Of a DNA stretch of 64,000 nucleotides, positions 34,397 through 45,660 are shown piece by piece; the first letter of the stretch is position 1, and each line of letters starts with the position of its first letter. Under the pieces are notes generated by a model, which was not told the DNA's origin, made no database searches, and was given only the letters and a program-made list of their open reading frames with translations. The DNA lies in NCBI GenBank assembly GCA_022592435.1, contig JABYQS010000010.1, positions 62,001 through 126,000 on the forward strand, given 5' to 3'. The DNA comes from Cerioporus squamosus (taxonomy: Eukaryota > Basidiomycota > Agaricomycetes > Polyporales > Polyporaceae). Both the position numbers and the translations under genes were made by a program.

Positions 34397-35673
34397 TCAT
34401 CGTCTCGCACGCTTCTTCGGGTTCTCCTCCGTGTCGTCTTTTGCGGCAGCGGATGGTCGCAGTGCAGGACCACTGAGCAAGCTTCGCTTCTTCGCCGTGC
34501 GTGAATAGTGCGCGAGCACCCACTCGCGCTCAGCCTCGGTTTGCTCGATAGTTCCTTGCCGGATCTCGTACGCTAGGTGAAGGGATAGGTCAGACGGACT
34601 GAAGCAGTAGTGTACACTATACACTCACGTTTCATCTCGAACCGTGGACCAACTTCGGCCAGCTGTATTTGTTTTGGAGGTATCTTCATGAACACATGAT
34701 GCCTACGGACACATGAGTCAGTTTGCCAGATTCGCATGCGTTCGGCATGCATACCTGAACGAGATGAAGTCGTCCTCATTAGAGAAGGTCATCACTCGCT
34801 TGCTATCTTCCTTCGGAACCGGAAAGAGGTACTTGAGCACATCTCGTATCCGCTCTCCAAGCTTCGACGAGAAGTTCTCGAAGATGAGGTGAGGGTATTG
34901 TTCCGAAACCGTGGAGGACTTGTACTGAGCGATGTCATGTCGAAGCTGGACGTTGTGCAGCGTGAAGTATACAGTCGGACCATGGGGGAAGTGGGAGACA
35001 ATCATGGCGTCTACATAACAAAGCCGTCAAAGAAGAGACAGGCAGGAGGATGATACATATACGCACCTGGAACGCCACGATGTTCGTGCAGAATGACCAA
35101 GTCTGTCACATCGTTCGCTCGACACGCCTCTGCCAGCTCCTTTACGACATAGTTTCCTCTGTTTATCCGATGCGAATTGGGGAACACCAGGCGCATCTCC
35201 TACAAGACCGCATGAGGTGTTGGTGGGCAACGCAGCGGAACGAGGGGATTAACGTACCTTTGCGAACTGCAGGAGCTTGGAACTTGGGTCTCGGGACGTC
35301 GTGACAACAATTTTTGGGTCCATGATGCCAGCGCGCGAGTATTCGTTGTCAATATGTGATGAAGGCTCTACAGGAGGTAGGCATAAGGAGAGAGAGCGAT
35401 TCAGAGGGGAGGACGAACGCACCTGCTTGTGCCTCGTCAAACGCAAGGTCGCGGCCGAGCGTACTCGCATCCTTCCTCAGCTCCGTCGGTAGTGCTTTCC
35501 CACTCGCGAGCGCATCCTTGATTTGTTGTTTTCGAACGTATGTCTGCCGCTCCTGTGCCTCGAGAGACTTTGCATAGATGTACTGGCGGCGTTCGCGAGC
35601 TTGCCGGCGGATCTAAAGCATAGGCGCACTTGAGTGTATGCTCGTAATACCTTCACATAGTCGATCTCACCAT
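34397..35673 (-). CDS. IMP4, Brix-domain U3 snoRNP protein
   Basis: Nucleolar protein of the Mpp10-Imp3-Imp4 complex that helps U3 snoRNA pair with pre-rRNA. The start codon stands alone: ATG at 35671-35673 is followed at once by an intron (GTGAGATCG to CTTTAG), and exon 2 begins with IRRQARERRQYIYAKSLEAQ. The product's first residues MIRRQARERR fit the known IMP4 N-terminus, which supports this reading. Then come KIVVTTSRDPSSKLLQFAKE, MRLVFPNSHRINRGNYVVKE, the Brix core MIVSHFPHGPTVYFTLHNVQ, and HHVFMKIPPKQIQLAEVGPR, FEMKPYEIRQGTIEQ. It ends in a basic tail (NPKKRARR) suited to nucleolar targeting. It is a second ribosome-biogenesis gene near UTP12. Confidence 0.9.
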
Positions 35674-35900
35674 GGTCGGGTCGTCTTTTGGGAGGAGGAG
35701 TATAAAGATAAGTACAGTCAATGTTCCTATGAAGGAGCCCGAGATGCAGCCACCAGTGAACTCACACTGAGCGCTTAGCAAAAATTCGATCGAACGGGGC
35801 AAGATAAGATAAGATCCAGACATTCCTCAGGCCTCAGGCTCTCCCGACGACCGAATCCAAGATCCCGGTTGCGGCGTAAGGAAGGCACCATGAGATCTAT

Positions 35901-38163
<2,263 letters not shown>

Positions 38164-38427
38164 TGAGGTTACGAGGGCTCGTTCAATCTGCCAAGTTGTA
38201 GTGCTGTCCTTTCAGAGCATGAGGACAAGAGGATGGTGGAGGTGAAAGGAGGGAACGAAGGGCGCGCGCGAAGACGTGCCACGCTGGTTCACATGACGTA
38301 CAGCTGCACCGTAGACGCGACACGGCGCAGCGCGACGCGCTCTCTCCCCGACCACTGTTGTCCAAACTTCCCAACTCGCTGATTTACGATACAATCGTCG
38401 CGGCTACTATCTTGAATATCTGTCAAG

Positions 38428-38835
38428 ATGAGTGGGCAAGCGACTCCAGGGAAGCTCATCGCGCAACAGGCCGAGCAGCAGGGGTGAGCATACTACCCTT
38501 CGTCCAACGCAGCCCTCCTGACCCTCGCATGATCATTGCAGGGGAGTTCTCGCGAAACTTATCATCTTCGCGCTTGCGCTAGGGGGTGTCCCCATCTCAT
38601 CGTACTTCTTGTCTCGGGACTACCTCTGGAACGGTGCGTCCACGCCCATACAGATATACCCGCCGCTGATGCTCGCTCATGTGCTGCAGGCAACGCAAAC
38701 TATGCCGCCATCACAGCCATTGTCTCTGCCAATCTCGTGCTCGTCGCGTACATCATCGAATCGATCAGAGAAGAGTCGCGCATACGCGCGCAAGAGAAGC
38801 AGCAGCAGCCTGCGGAGTCGAAAAAGGACCGGTAG
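38428..38835 (+). CDS. VMA21, V-ATPase assembly factor
   Basis: Small two-helix ER protein that chaperones assembly of the V0 sector of the vacuolar H+-ATPase. Three exons give about 100 residues: MSGQATPGKLIAQQAEQQGG, VLAKLIIFALALGGVPISSY (first helix), FLSRDYLWN, GNANYAAITAIVSANLVLVA (second helix), YIIESIREESRIRAQEKQQQ and a charged tail. The yeast protein ends in a KKED retrieval signal; here the end is SKKDR, a dilysine-like variant that could do the same job. The length is right for the family. Confidence 0.85.
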
Positions 38836-38930
38836 CTCGTCAGTCCCTGCCCCTTCCTATCCATGCTGTCGTCCAAGTCGCTTCTCCCCATGCCTATCCT
38901 TGCTATCCGTTACGCGCTTCAAGCTATGCA

Positions 38931-39554
38931 TCACAGCATGAGCTGGTAATATGAGACGTCGAGCCACTTGCCGAACTTCTGCCCGACCTCCTTCAAGGTT
39001 CCCCTCAACTCGAACCCGTGCTCAGCCCAGAACCTTGTCCTGCGAGCGTTGTCTGTGGTCACTCCCGCTGTCTCGCTGTCAGCCTCCTGTGGGAGTGCGC
39101 GCAAGTTGGCACGCGAGGCTCACCTATGATCGCATGGAACCGGTCGCCCTGCTTCCTCGTTTCCTCGAGCGTTAGCTCAAGCAGCTTCGCCCCGACGCCA
39201 CAAGCACGGAAGTCTTTATGCACGTATAGCGACAGCTCGGCGGTCCTGCGCCGGTGAAGTGAGCCCTTGTGTCAAGATCAAGCGTGTCGCTCACCCATTG
39301 TACGCCGGACGCATGTTGTAGTGCCAGAGGTTGCACCACGCGATCGTGCGTCTCGCTCCCGAGGTCGGATCCTCAACTTCTGCTACAAGACATGGATAGT
39401 TCTCGGCATGTATGTTCTTGAGCCATTGGGCGCGGTCTGCGACGGTCTCAGGCACTGTATGGAAGGTTGCCGTGCCGTTGAGAATTTCATCGTTGTAGAT
39501 CTCGATGATGGCAGCAAGGTCAGCTTCAGTTGCGTTTCGGAAAGTTGGCGACAT
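38931..39554 (-). CDS. PAT-like GNAT N-acetyltransferase
   Basis: Acetyltransferase resembling phosphinothricin/amino-acid N-acetyltransferases. It starts MSPTFRNATEADLAAIIEIY and continues with WLKNIHAENYPCLVAEVEDP and IAWCNLWHYNMRPAYNG. The acetyl-CoA loop is in LSLYVHKDFRACGVGAKLLE (RxxGxG type), then TTDNARRTRFWAEHGFELRG and GQKFGKWLDVSYYQLML. Two short introns. Natural substrates of fungal members are mostly unknown, so no substrate is proposed. Confidence 0.8.
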
Positions 39555-39935
39555 GGCGGGAGGATGCTAAGCGTAGTAAATCGATGACAGCTGTCTATGG
39601 GTCGAGTCATCGTTCCTCCGAACAGAAAGCGCGGTTATAGGAACACGCAAGCTCCGAGACAAGCCTCGCATGCTCTCCTGAGAGTCCGTATTGACACGTT
39701 TCCTCCTCCTGGTAAGTATCATGGCAAGGCAGTCACGATGTGATGTATGGATATCATTGCAGAACAACTATAAGAGAATACATGCGATGGTACAGTTGAT
39801 GGTGGATGCTAGTATGACAACTCTATGAGTGCTAAGGTACTTCATGGTGCGAGTGATAGCGATGAGTGGGTGCGAACGATGCGTCAGACAATAAGATAAC
39901 CTCCATAGCCAAACTCCGACACGACGAGCACGAGC
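39555..39935. other. Intergenic between two leftward genes
   Basis: About 380 bp carrying the acetyltransferase promoter and the 3' end of the RNR2 copy 1 transcript. Nothing else recognised. Confidence 0.5.
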
Positions 39936-41330
39936 CTAGAAGTCCTCGTCGAGCGAGAAAGTCTTGCCCGACTTGACTTCCGAGGTCTGGCTCTGCGCCG
40001 ACGCGTTGACGCCGGCCTTCGAGTAGTCCGAGACGCGCTTCTCGAAGAAGTTGGTCTTGCCCTGGAGCGAGATCATGTCCATGAAGTCAAAGGGGTTCGT
40101 AACGCCGTAGTACTTCTCGTCACCGAGAGCGACGAGTAGACGGTCGGCAACAAACTCGATGTACTGACACATGAGCTTGGAGTTCATCCCGATGAGCGCG
40201 CAAGGAAGCGCATCTGTTTACAGATAAGCATCTCGTAGGTGTTTCATCGTAAGCAATGCACGTACCAGTCAGGAACTCCTGTTCGATGGTGACTGCCTCG
40301 GTGATAATTTGGCGGATGGTGTCGAAGTGAGGACGCCTCTTCAGGTGGCTGAAGAGCAAGCACGCGAAGTCGGTGTGCATACCCTCGTCACGAGAGATGA
40401 GCTCGTTGGAGAAGGTCAGGCCGGGCATGAGACCACGCTTCTTGAGCCAGAAGATGGAGGCGAAGGAGCCCGAGAAGAAGATACCCTCGACGGCGGCAAA
40501 GGCGACGAGACGCTCCGCGAAGGCAGAGTTCTTGTCATTGATCCAGCGAAGTGCCCAGTCCGCCTTCTTCTTGATGCAAGGGATCGTGTCAATGGCGTCG
40601 AAGAGGTACTCCCGCTGCTGGGGATCCTTGATGTAGGTGTCGATGAGGAGGGAGTAGGTCTCGGAGTGGATGTTCTCCATCATGATCTGGAACCCGTAGA
40701 AACAACGGGCCTCCGCAGCCTGGACTCATTGGAGAACCGCTCGACGAGGTTCTCGTTCACGATACCATCGGATGCAGCGAAGAAAGCGAGAACGTGGGAG
40801 ATGAAATGGCGCTCATCGTCGTTGAGGCGGTTGTTCCAGTCGTGGAGGTCCTTAGAGAGATCCATCTCCTCGGCCGTCCAGAACGAGGCCTCCGCCTTTT
40901 TGTACATCTGCCAGATTTCATGGTATTGGATGGGGAAGAGGACGAAGCGGCGCTTGGATTCCATGAGGAGAGGCTCCATGTCTACGCGTCGGCGCGTTGA
41001 TTAGTACGCGTCGCGACGCGTCATGACGTGTCACGACCACTCACGTTCAGGGAGATCGACCTCGCCAACCCAGCGGCGTTCCCTTACGGGCTGCTCGTCT
41101 TCAGACTCGGGCGACTCAGAGCGGCGTGCATCGTCGATGATATCAACCTTCTTGTGTGAAGGCTTGGTGGGCGTGGTGAGAGACATAGCGTGGAGGGCCG
41201 CGGCAGCCTAAAGGAGGTGGTTCAGATTAGACACACTCCCAACATAACCTAATAGGACGCGACGAACCTTCTTGGAGGGTGTCGGGGCAGGGGATGGGAC
41301 GCGAGGCGCGACGATGGCAGCAGCAGACAT
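39936..41330 (-). CDS. Ribonucleotide reductase small subunit, copy 1 (one-base frameshift)
   Basis: Class Ia R2 protein, which holds the di-iron site and tyrosyl radical for dNTP synthesis. It starts [20 protein letters not shown]; after two introns it reads [60 protein letters not shown], then [19 protein letters not shown] with the radical Tyr, [20 protein letters not shown] and [20 protein letters not shown]. It ends in FSLDEDF, the tail that docks to the large subunit. At about 40724-40726 one base is missing relative to copy 2, where FSNE should run on to [13 protein letters not shown]. Read literally, this cuts the protein before most metal ligands. Everything else is intact, so sequencing error in a GG pair is as likely as a recent mutation. 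Confidence 0.9.
40984..41021 (-). promoter_or_regulatory. Three MluI cell-cycle boxes inside an intron of RNR2 copy 1
   Basis: ACGCGT occurs at 40984-40989, 41006-41011 and 41016-41021, all inside the 63-nt second intron (40982-41044). The last two form a perfect 16-bp palindrome, ACGCGTCGCGACGCGT. ACGCGT is the target of the MBF (Mbp1/Swi6-type) G1/S regulator, which controls RNR genes in yeasts. The intron's branch site (ACTAATCA) sits between the boxes. Confidence 0.6.
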
Positions 41331-41810
41331 GGTAGGTCGTGTGAAGGACGGGTAAGAAGGTGTGTAGGTTGTCCTGTGGATGGTGCTCGTCGTCGCGGTG
41401 CGAGGAGTGCGGTGGAGGAATGTATGGGACGAGCGGGAGGCTTTTATATTGCAGGATGTTCAACAAACGGCGCGTACGCGTTGTTTGGCCCTGTTGTCGC
41501 GTTTAGTCCCGTGCTCATATATAACGACGCGTCGACGCGGGCCCGTGGGAAAGCCCCGCGTTCCACCCTCCCAGTCAAGCGCTCGCTAAGTCAGCAAGCG
41601 CCGGAAACACCCGTTTTTCGGTCATGTGATGTGGATACGCGTGACTGCACGCGATTCATCTTCGGGTCCGTCCGGCGCTAACGCGTTTTCCTCTTGTCAC
41701 CGCCAATAGACTGAGAGGTCCAGGACCCGTGCTTGCTTGCTACCACAACTTCTGACACCTATCGAGTGCTGCTCCCGACCTAATCTACGACTTGCTCTGC
41801 CCCGACTGTC
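41331..41810. promoter_or_regulatory. Bidirectional RNR2/RNR2 promoter with four ACGCGT boxes
   Basis: 480 bp between two divergent RNR small-subunit genes. ACGCGT occurs at 41476-41481, 41527-41532, 41637-41642 and 41681-41686, where about 0.1 would be expected by chance at equal base use. The likely reading is S-phase co-regulation of both genes by MBF, as established for RNR genes in yeasts; for this fungus it is inference. Confidence 0.65.
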
Positions 41811-43245
41811 ATGCCTGTTCAACAATGTGCCCCAGACAACCATACGCATGCAGTCTCCGTTTCCCCTAAGCGTGCAAGAAGTCCCATCGCCAAACGACGT
41901 CTATCAAAATCCTGCTCCTGTGTGAGTGTGACGGAGGACACGTCAGAATCAAGTCCATTAGAAGAGGTGCTTGATTTGCATGAGAGATTCGTGGGCCAGG
42001 TTGACCTGCCTGAAGGTACGTTGCTCCGTCCCGTGCCGAAGGACCAAGCTCATACCTTTGCATTGTCCAGACCAAGAGCCGCTTCTCACAGAGTCCACAA
42101 GACGTTTCGTCTTGTTCCCTGTACAGTATAATGAGGTACGTGTTACCCGGCTGCGTTGCTCTGCAATGCGCTGTCTCACATCACTGGTTAAGATATGGCA
42201 GATGTATAAGCGAGCCCAAGCCTCCTTCTGGACAGTAGAGGAGATCGATCTCTCGCACGACCTCTGGGACTGGAATGGCAAGCTTACTCCAAATGAACGA
42301 CACTTCCTCTCCTACGTCCTCGCCTTCTTTGCCGCTTCGGACGGGATCGTAAACGAGAACCTTGTCGAGCGGTTTTCCAATGAAGTCCAGGCTGCGGAGG
42401 CCCGCTGCTTCTACGGCTTCCAGATAATGATCGAGAACGTGCACTCGGAGACCTACTCCCTCCTTATCGACACCTACATCAAGGATCCCGCGGAGCGGGC
42501 GTTCCTCTTCGACGCTATCGAGACCATCCCATGCATCAAGAAGAAGGCGGACTGGGCACTCCGCTGGATATCTGACGAGCGCTCGGTGTTCGCTGAGCGA
42601 CTTGTTGCTTTCGCCGCCGTCGAAGGTATCTTCTTCTCTGGGTCGTTCGCCTCCATCTTCTGGCTCAAGAAGCGCGGGCTAATGCCCGGCCTCACGTTCT
42701 CGAACGAGCTCATCAGCCGCGACGAGGGGATGCACACTGACTTCGCCTGTCTTCTCTTCCATCATCTTCGTCGCCGACCGCACCCGAAGAGGGTGGAGAG
42801 GATCATCACCGAGGCCGTCGAGATTGAGAAGGAGTTCCTGACGGGTACGTTTGCACCAGCGCTCGTCCTTGGCGTGTTGCTCATGAATGTCGTCCATTGC
42901 AGAGGCTCTTCCAGTGTCGCTCATAGGCATGAACGCTGAGATGATGTGTCAATACATCGAGTTTGTGGCGGATCGATTGCTTGTGGCGCTCGGCAACGAA
43001 AAGCACTACAACGCGGCGAACCCGTTCGACTTCATGGAGATGATCTCACTGCAAGGCAAGACGAACTTCTTTGAGAAGCGTGTGTCGGAATATGCCATGG
43101 CCGGCTTTCAGGGTGGCCTGACTCGCGACGGAGGTGAGCCACCAGCTCCCCCTGCTGAACGCGTCTTGTGAGTGCATCTCTTAGTGCCTGTAGGTGTCTC
43201 TCGTCTGACGACATATTCCCCAGCACCTTGGATGAGGACTTCTGA
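41811..43245 (+). CDS. Ribonucleotide reductase small subunit, copy 2
   Basis: Second R2 gene, head-to-head with copy 1. The N-terminus differs ([20 protein letters not shown], with [10 protein letters not shown]), but from [20 protein letters not shown] on the two are close. The di-iron and radical residues are all present: Asp in EEIDLSHD, Glu in VQAAEARCF, His and Tyr in [11 protein letters not shown], Glu in FAAVEGIFF, Glu and His in [13 protein letters not shown]. The last intron (from 43170) splits the C-terminal docking tail, which reads FTLDEDF. Intron positions largely match copy 1. Differences such as [16 protein letters not shown] and [13 protein letters not shown] show an old duplication, not a recent one. 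It may be a damage- or stage-specific isoform, and is the only copy with an unbroken frame here. Confidence 0.92.
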
Positions 43246-43444
43246 GCCTTCTTGTGCCATATGTGTTCGCATCGTGTATCATTAGAACGTCACCCTCCCC
43301 ACTCAGCTGTATCAATACTTGCTCCGATATCCCCCTATTGTAGATATTCGACATCGCTTTGCCCATAAGCTAATCTGGATCCCCACTCTCGTAAATCATG
43401 AATACACACCCTTGCATCACGCCCATTGTAGCACCATGCAGGTC

Positions 43445-43860
43445 GACAGCGCACTCACGAAGAGCGCAAAGGAGGGAAAAATTGGTGAAGGTCGACAGAT
43501 CAAAGAGCATCCGAACTGAGTGTTCGCGAGCGGCGAGGATGAGGTTCCTCGAAGAAACGCTCGAAGACGCCTCTCGCGAGCCGCGAATTACTCTGAAGGA
43601 CAGACGACGCCGCGCATGCGCACATTGCTCCCCTCGTACGCCTCACCATGCTGGCCACGCCAGCCAGGCAGAGGACACGAGGCACGCCAGCCTCGATGCC
43701 AAGGAGACGCGATAAGGAGCAGCGCAGAGAGCTGCGGCACCCGAAGTCGTCCACACATCCCTTCAAGACGCATTCCAAAGCTCGCACCCGGATACCCCGC
43801 ATGTCATCGGGGTCAAGCACGGCCCGCGAGAGCACCGCCTAGGACGGGCAGCGAATCGTG
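43445..43860 (+). repeat. Diverged direct repeat, unit 1
   Basis: Shares scattered blocks in the same order with 44618-45020: CTCACGAAGAGCG, GAGCCGCGAATT, and AGACGCATT-CAAAGC followed by GGGGTCATCG-like sequence. Identity is low between the blocks. No ends or target-site duplications are visible; origin unknown. Confidence 0.5.
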
Positions 43861-44240
43861 CAAGGAGCTCGTGCCCAAGGGCCAAGCTGGCTGAGTTTCT
43901 GTGCGTCTGGAAGGCCTTAAGCCAATGGTCCCTCTAGGACCGTATGCTAACAGTTGAATGACATCTGTTACCATTTGGTAAGGTTCGGAATAGGCCCTGC
44001 TCTCGAGGATAGATGTACGGAGACATCGGGTACGGATAGAGCATCGCGGCCGTTGGTCTGTCTCTGGGACATGGCGGCGGCACTGACGACATGATCATCT
44101 GCCGGCGAGCGACAGACGAGAGCTTGAGCGAAAGGAACCGGGGCGAGGGGAAGCTTGGGGGCCTATCTCGAGATTATATACACGGCTGGGCTGCGGCGCT
44201 CCATCCTGCGAAGCTTCTCTCATCGTTGCTTCGCTGTCAC

Positions 44241-44266
44241 TATACGGCGTACTAGTACGCCGTATA
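44241..44266. repeat. Perfect 26-bp palindrome
   Basis: Each arm is TATACGGCGTACT, with no spacer, so the whole reads the same on both strands. It could form a cruciform or bind a dimeric factor. It lies between the two diverged repeats and is not near a start codon. Confidence 0.75.
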
Positions 44267-44617
44267 CCGACCTGCTGCGAGACCACCCCATACGAACCGT
44301 CCTGTTGGCCGCGGAGGACGAGAATTATAATTGATCCGCACACCGGGCCTCGAGCATCCTGAAAACTACTCCGATGCCAGGGATGGGCGACATACCGGTA
44401 TTTGTCCTGTGGTGTTTGCGAGCGTCTACGCACTAACCACCACCGGTATCTCCGTCTCCGAGTACGGCGATAAACCCGTCACAAAATCAAACTTCGTTTC
44501 AATCCCAAGTAGACTGCACGATATCCGAGCCCTTGCCTAGTGAAGCCTACATGAACCAATCTAGGTGTAAACCGTAGGAATGATACCGGGGTAAGTACGC
44601 AGCCATGCTCTACGAAG

Positions 44618-45020
44618 CGACGCTCACGAAGAGCGTAGAGATGGAAAAAATTGTTATGGTGGCAGACAGACCAAGAGTAGTCTGAATCGAGTTTCGCGGG
44701 CAGTACTCAGTCGAGCTGACTACCTCCCACGAGCCGCGAATTGCACTCAAGGACGTCGCACCGCAGGGCCACTACCTCCAGCCTCCTCTCGTGCGCCGCC
44801 CCGCCAAGGCGCAAAGCCTGCGGGCGCCATATAGAGGAAACAAAGTATCCTCCCAGCACCGCCGACGCAGAGAAGGAGGAGGATGGTCCGGCGCGATGCG
44901 GCCGCCCGGTCCCCAGACGCATTTCAAAGCCGCAAGGTATCGACAGCTGCGACGGCGTCTGCAGCTGCCCTCGCCCAGCGGACGCCCCTGCCTGGGGTCA
45001 TCGAGGTGCCAGACCAAACC
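44618..45020 (+). repeat. Diverged direct repeat, unit 2
   Basis: Partner of the unit at 43445-43860, about 1.2 kb downstream and in the same orientation. Shared blocks include CTCACGAAGAGCG and GAGCCGCGAATTgcACTcaAGGAC. An old segmental duplication or two copies of an unnamed repeat. Confidence 0.5.
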
Positions 45021-45438
45021 AACAAACGGCAAGAGCCATCTGCCAGCATACAGCATCTGGCACATACCACGGCTATATCGCTGGTTGCGTCTGGCGGGTG
45101 ACTGCACGTCGCAGTTTACACCCGGGTCCCTCTGGAACCGATGCGAGGGGCTGTGACAGTCGAACGCCAGCGTGAAACGCACGAAGTCCGGTCGCCACCC
45201 CGGGGACTGGAATACTCAGACCTTGGCCCGCTCACGAGGATGGATGCGCGAGGGCGTCCTGTGCGGCGTGAGCCTCGCGGCCTTTGACCTGTCTGCAGAC
45301 TGGAGGCTGCAGACAGCACCCACAAGGGTTTCGTCTGGCAACGGTTCCAGCATGGAGAAGAAAAAGGAGAGGAGAGGAGGTCGACGAGCCTCCTCATGCT
45401 CGGCAAACGCCGTTCGACCCGCGGTCCGTCTGGTCCGT

Positions 45439-45454
45439 CCCCGCCGACGCGTCT
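45439..45454 (+). repeat. Target-site duplication of LINE-C, left copy
   Basis: CCCCGCCGACGCGTCT abuts the T-run (45454-45473) that represents the element's poly(A) tail. The same 16 bases occur at 52008-52023. Confidence 0.9.
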
Positions 45455-45632
45455 TTTTTTTTTTTTTTTTTTTAAGATCTAGCTCTTGTATCCCGCTCGT
45501 ACGTAGTACAGGTGCGGCTTGTGATCTACTCAGCTCTTCTATCCACTGTGGCAGGCGAGTGGTCTCAGCCAGTGTTGCCGACATCTAAGGGCTCCGTGCG
45601 CGCCGACACAGCGGCGCAGCAATCGCGCATCG

Positions 45633-45650
45633 GAGGACCAGCAGGTCCTC
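45633..45650 (-). promoter_or_regulatory. Hairpin in the LINE-C 3' untranslated region
   Basis: GAGGACC-AGCA-GGTCCTC forms a perfect 7-bp stem with a 4-base loop, 10 nt downstream of the ORF2 stop codon. It is a candidate recognition element for the element's reverse transcriptase. Confidence 0.45.
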
Positions 45651-45660
45651 GTGGGTCACA

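Larger units (their letters stand above)
43246..45438. other. Gene-free, repeat-containing region
   Basis: 2.2 kb without a recognisable gene. It contains two diverged direct repeats of about 0.4 kb (43445-43860 and 44618-45020), a perfect 26-bp palindrome (44241-44266) and GC-rich DNA with short, unconvincing open frames on both strands. It ends at the LINE-C target site. It may be decayed transposon sequence. Confidence 0.55.

Noticed and set aside
45454..45473. T-run considered as a terminator or simple repeat
   Set aside because: Its position next to a target-site duplication and the 3' end of a LINE shows it is the copied poly(A) tail.
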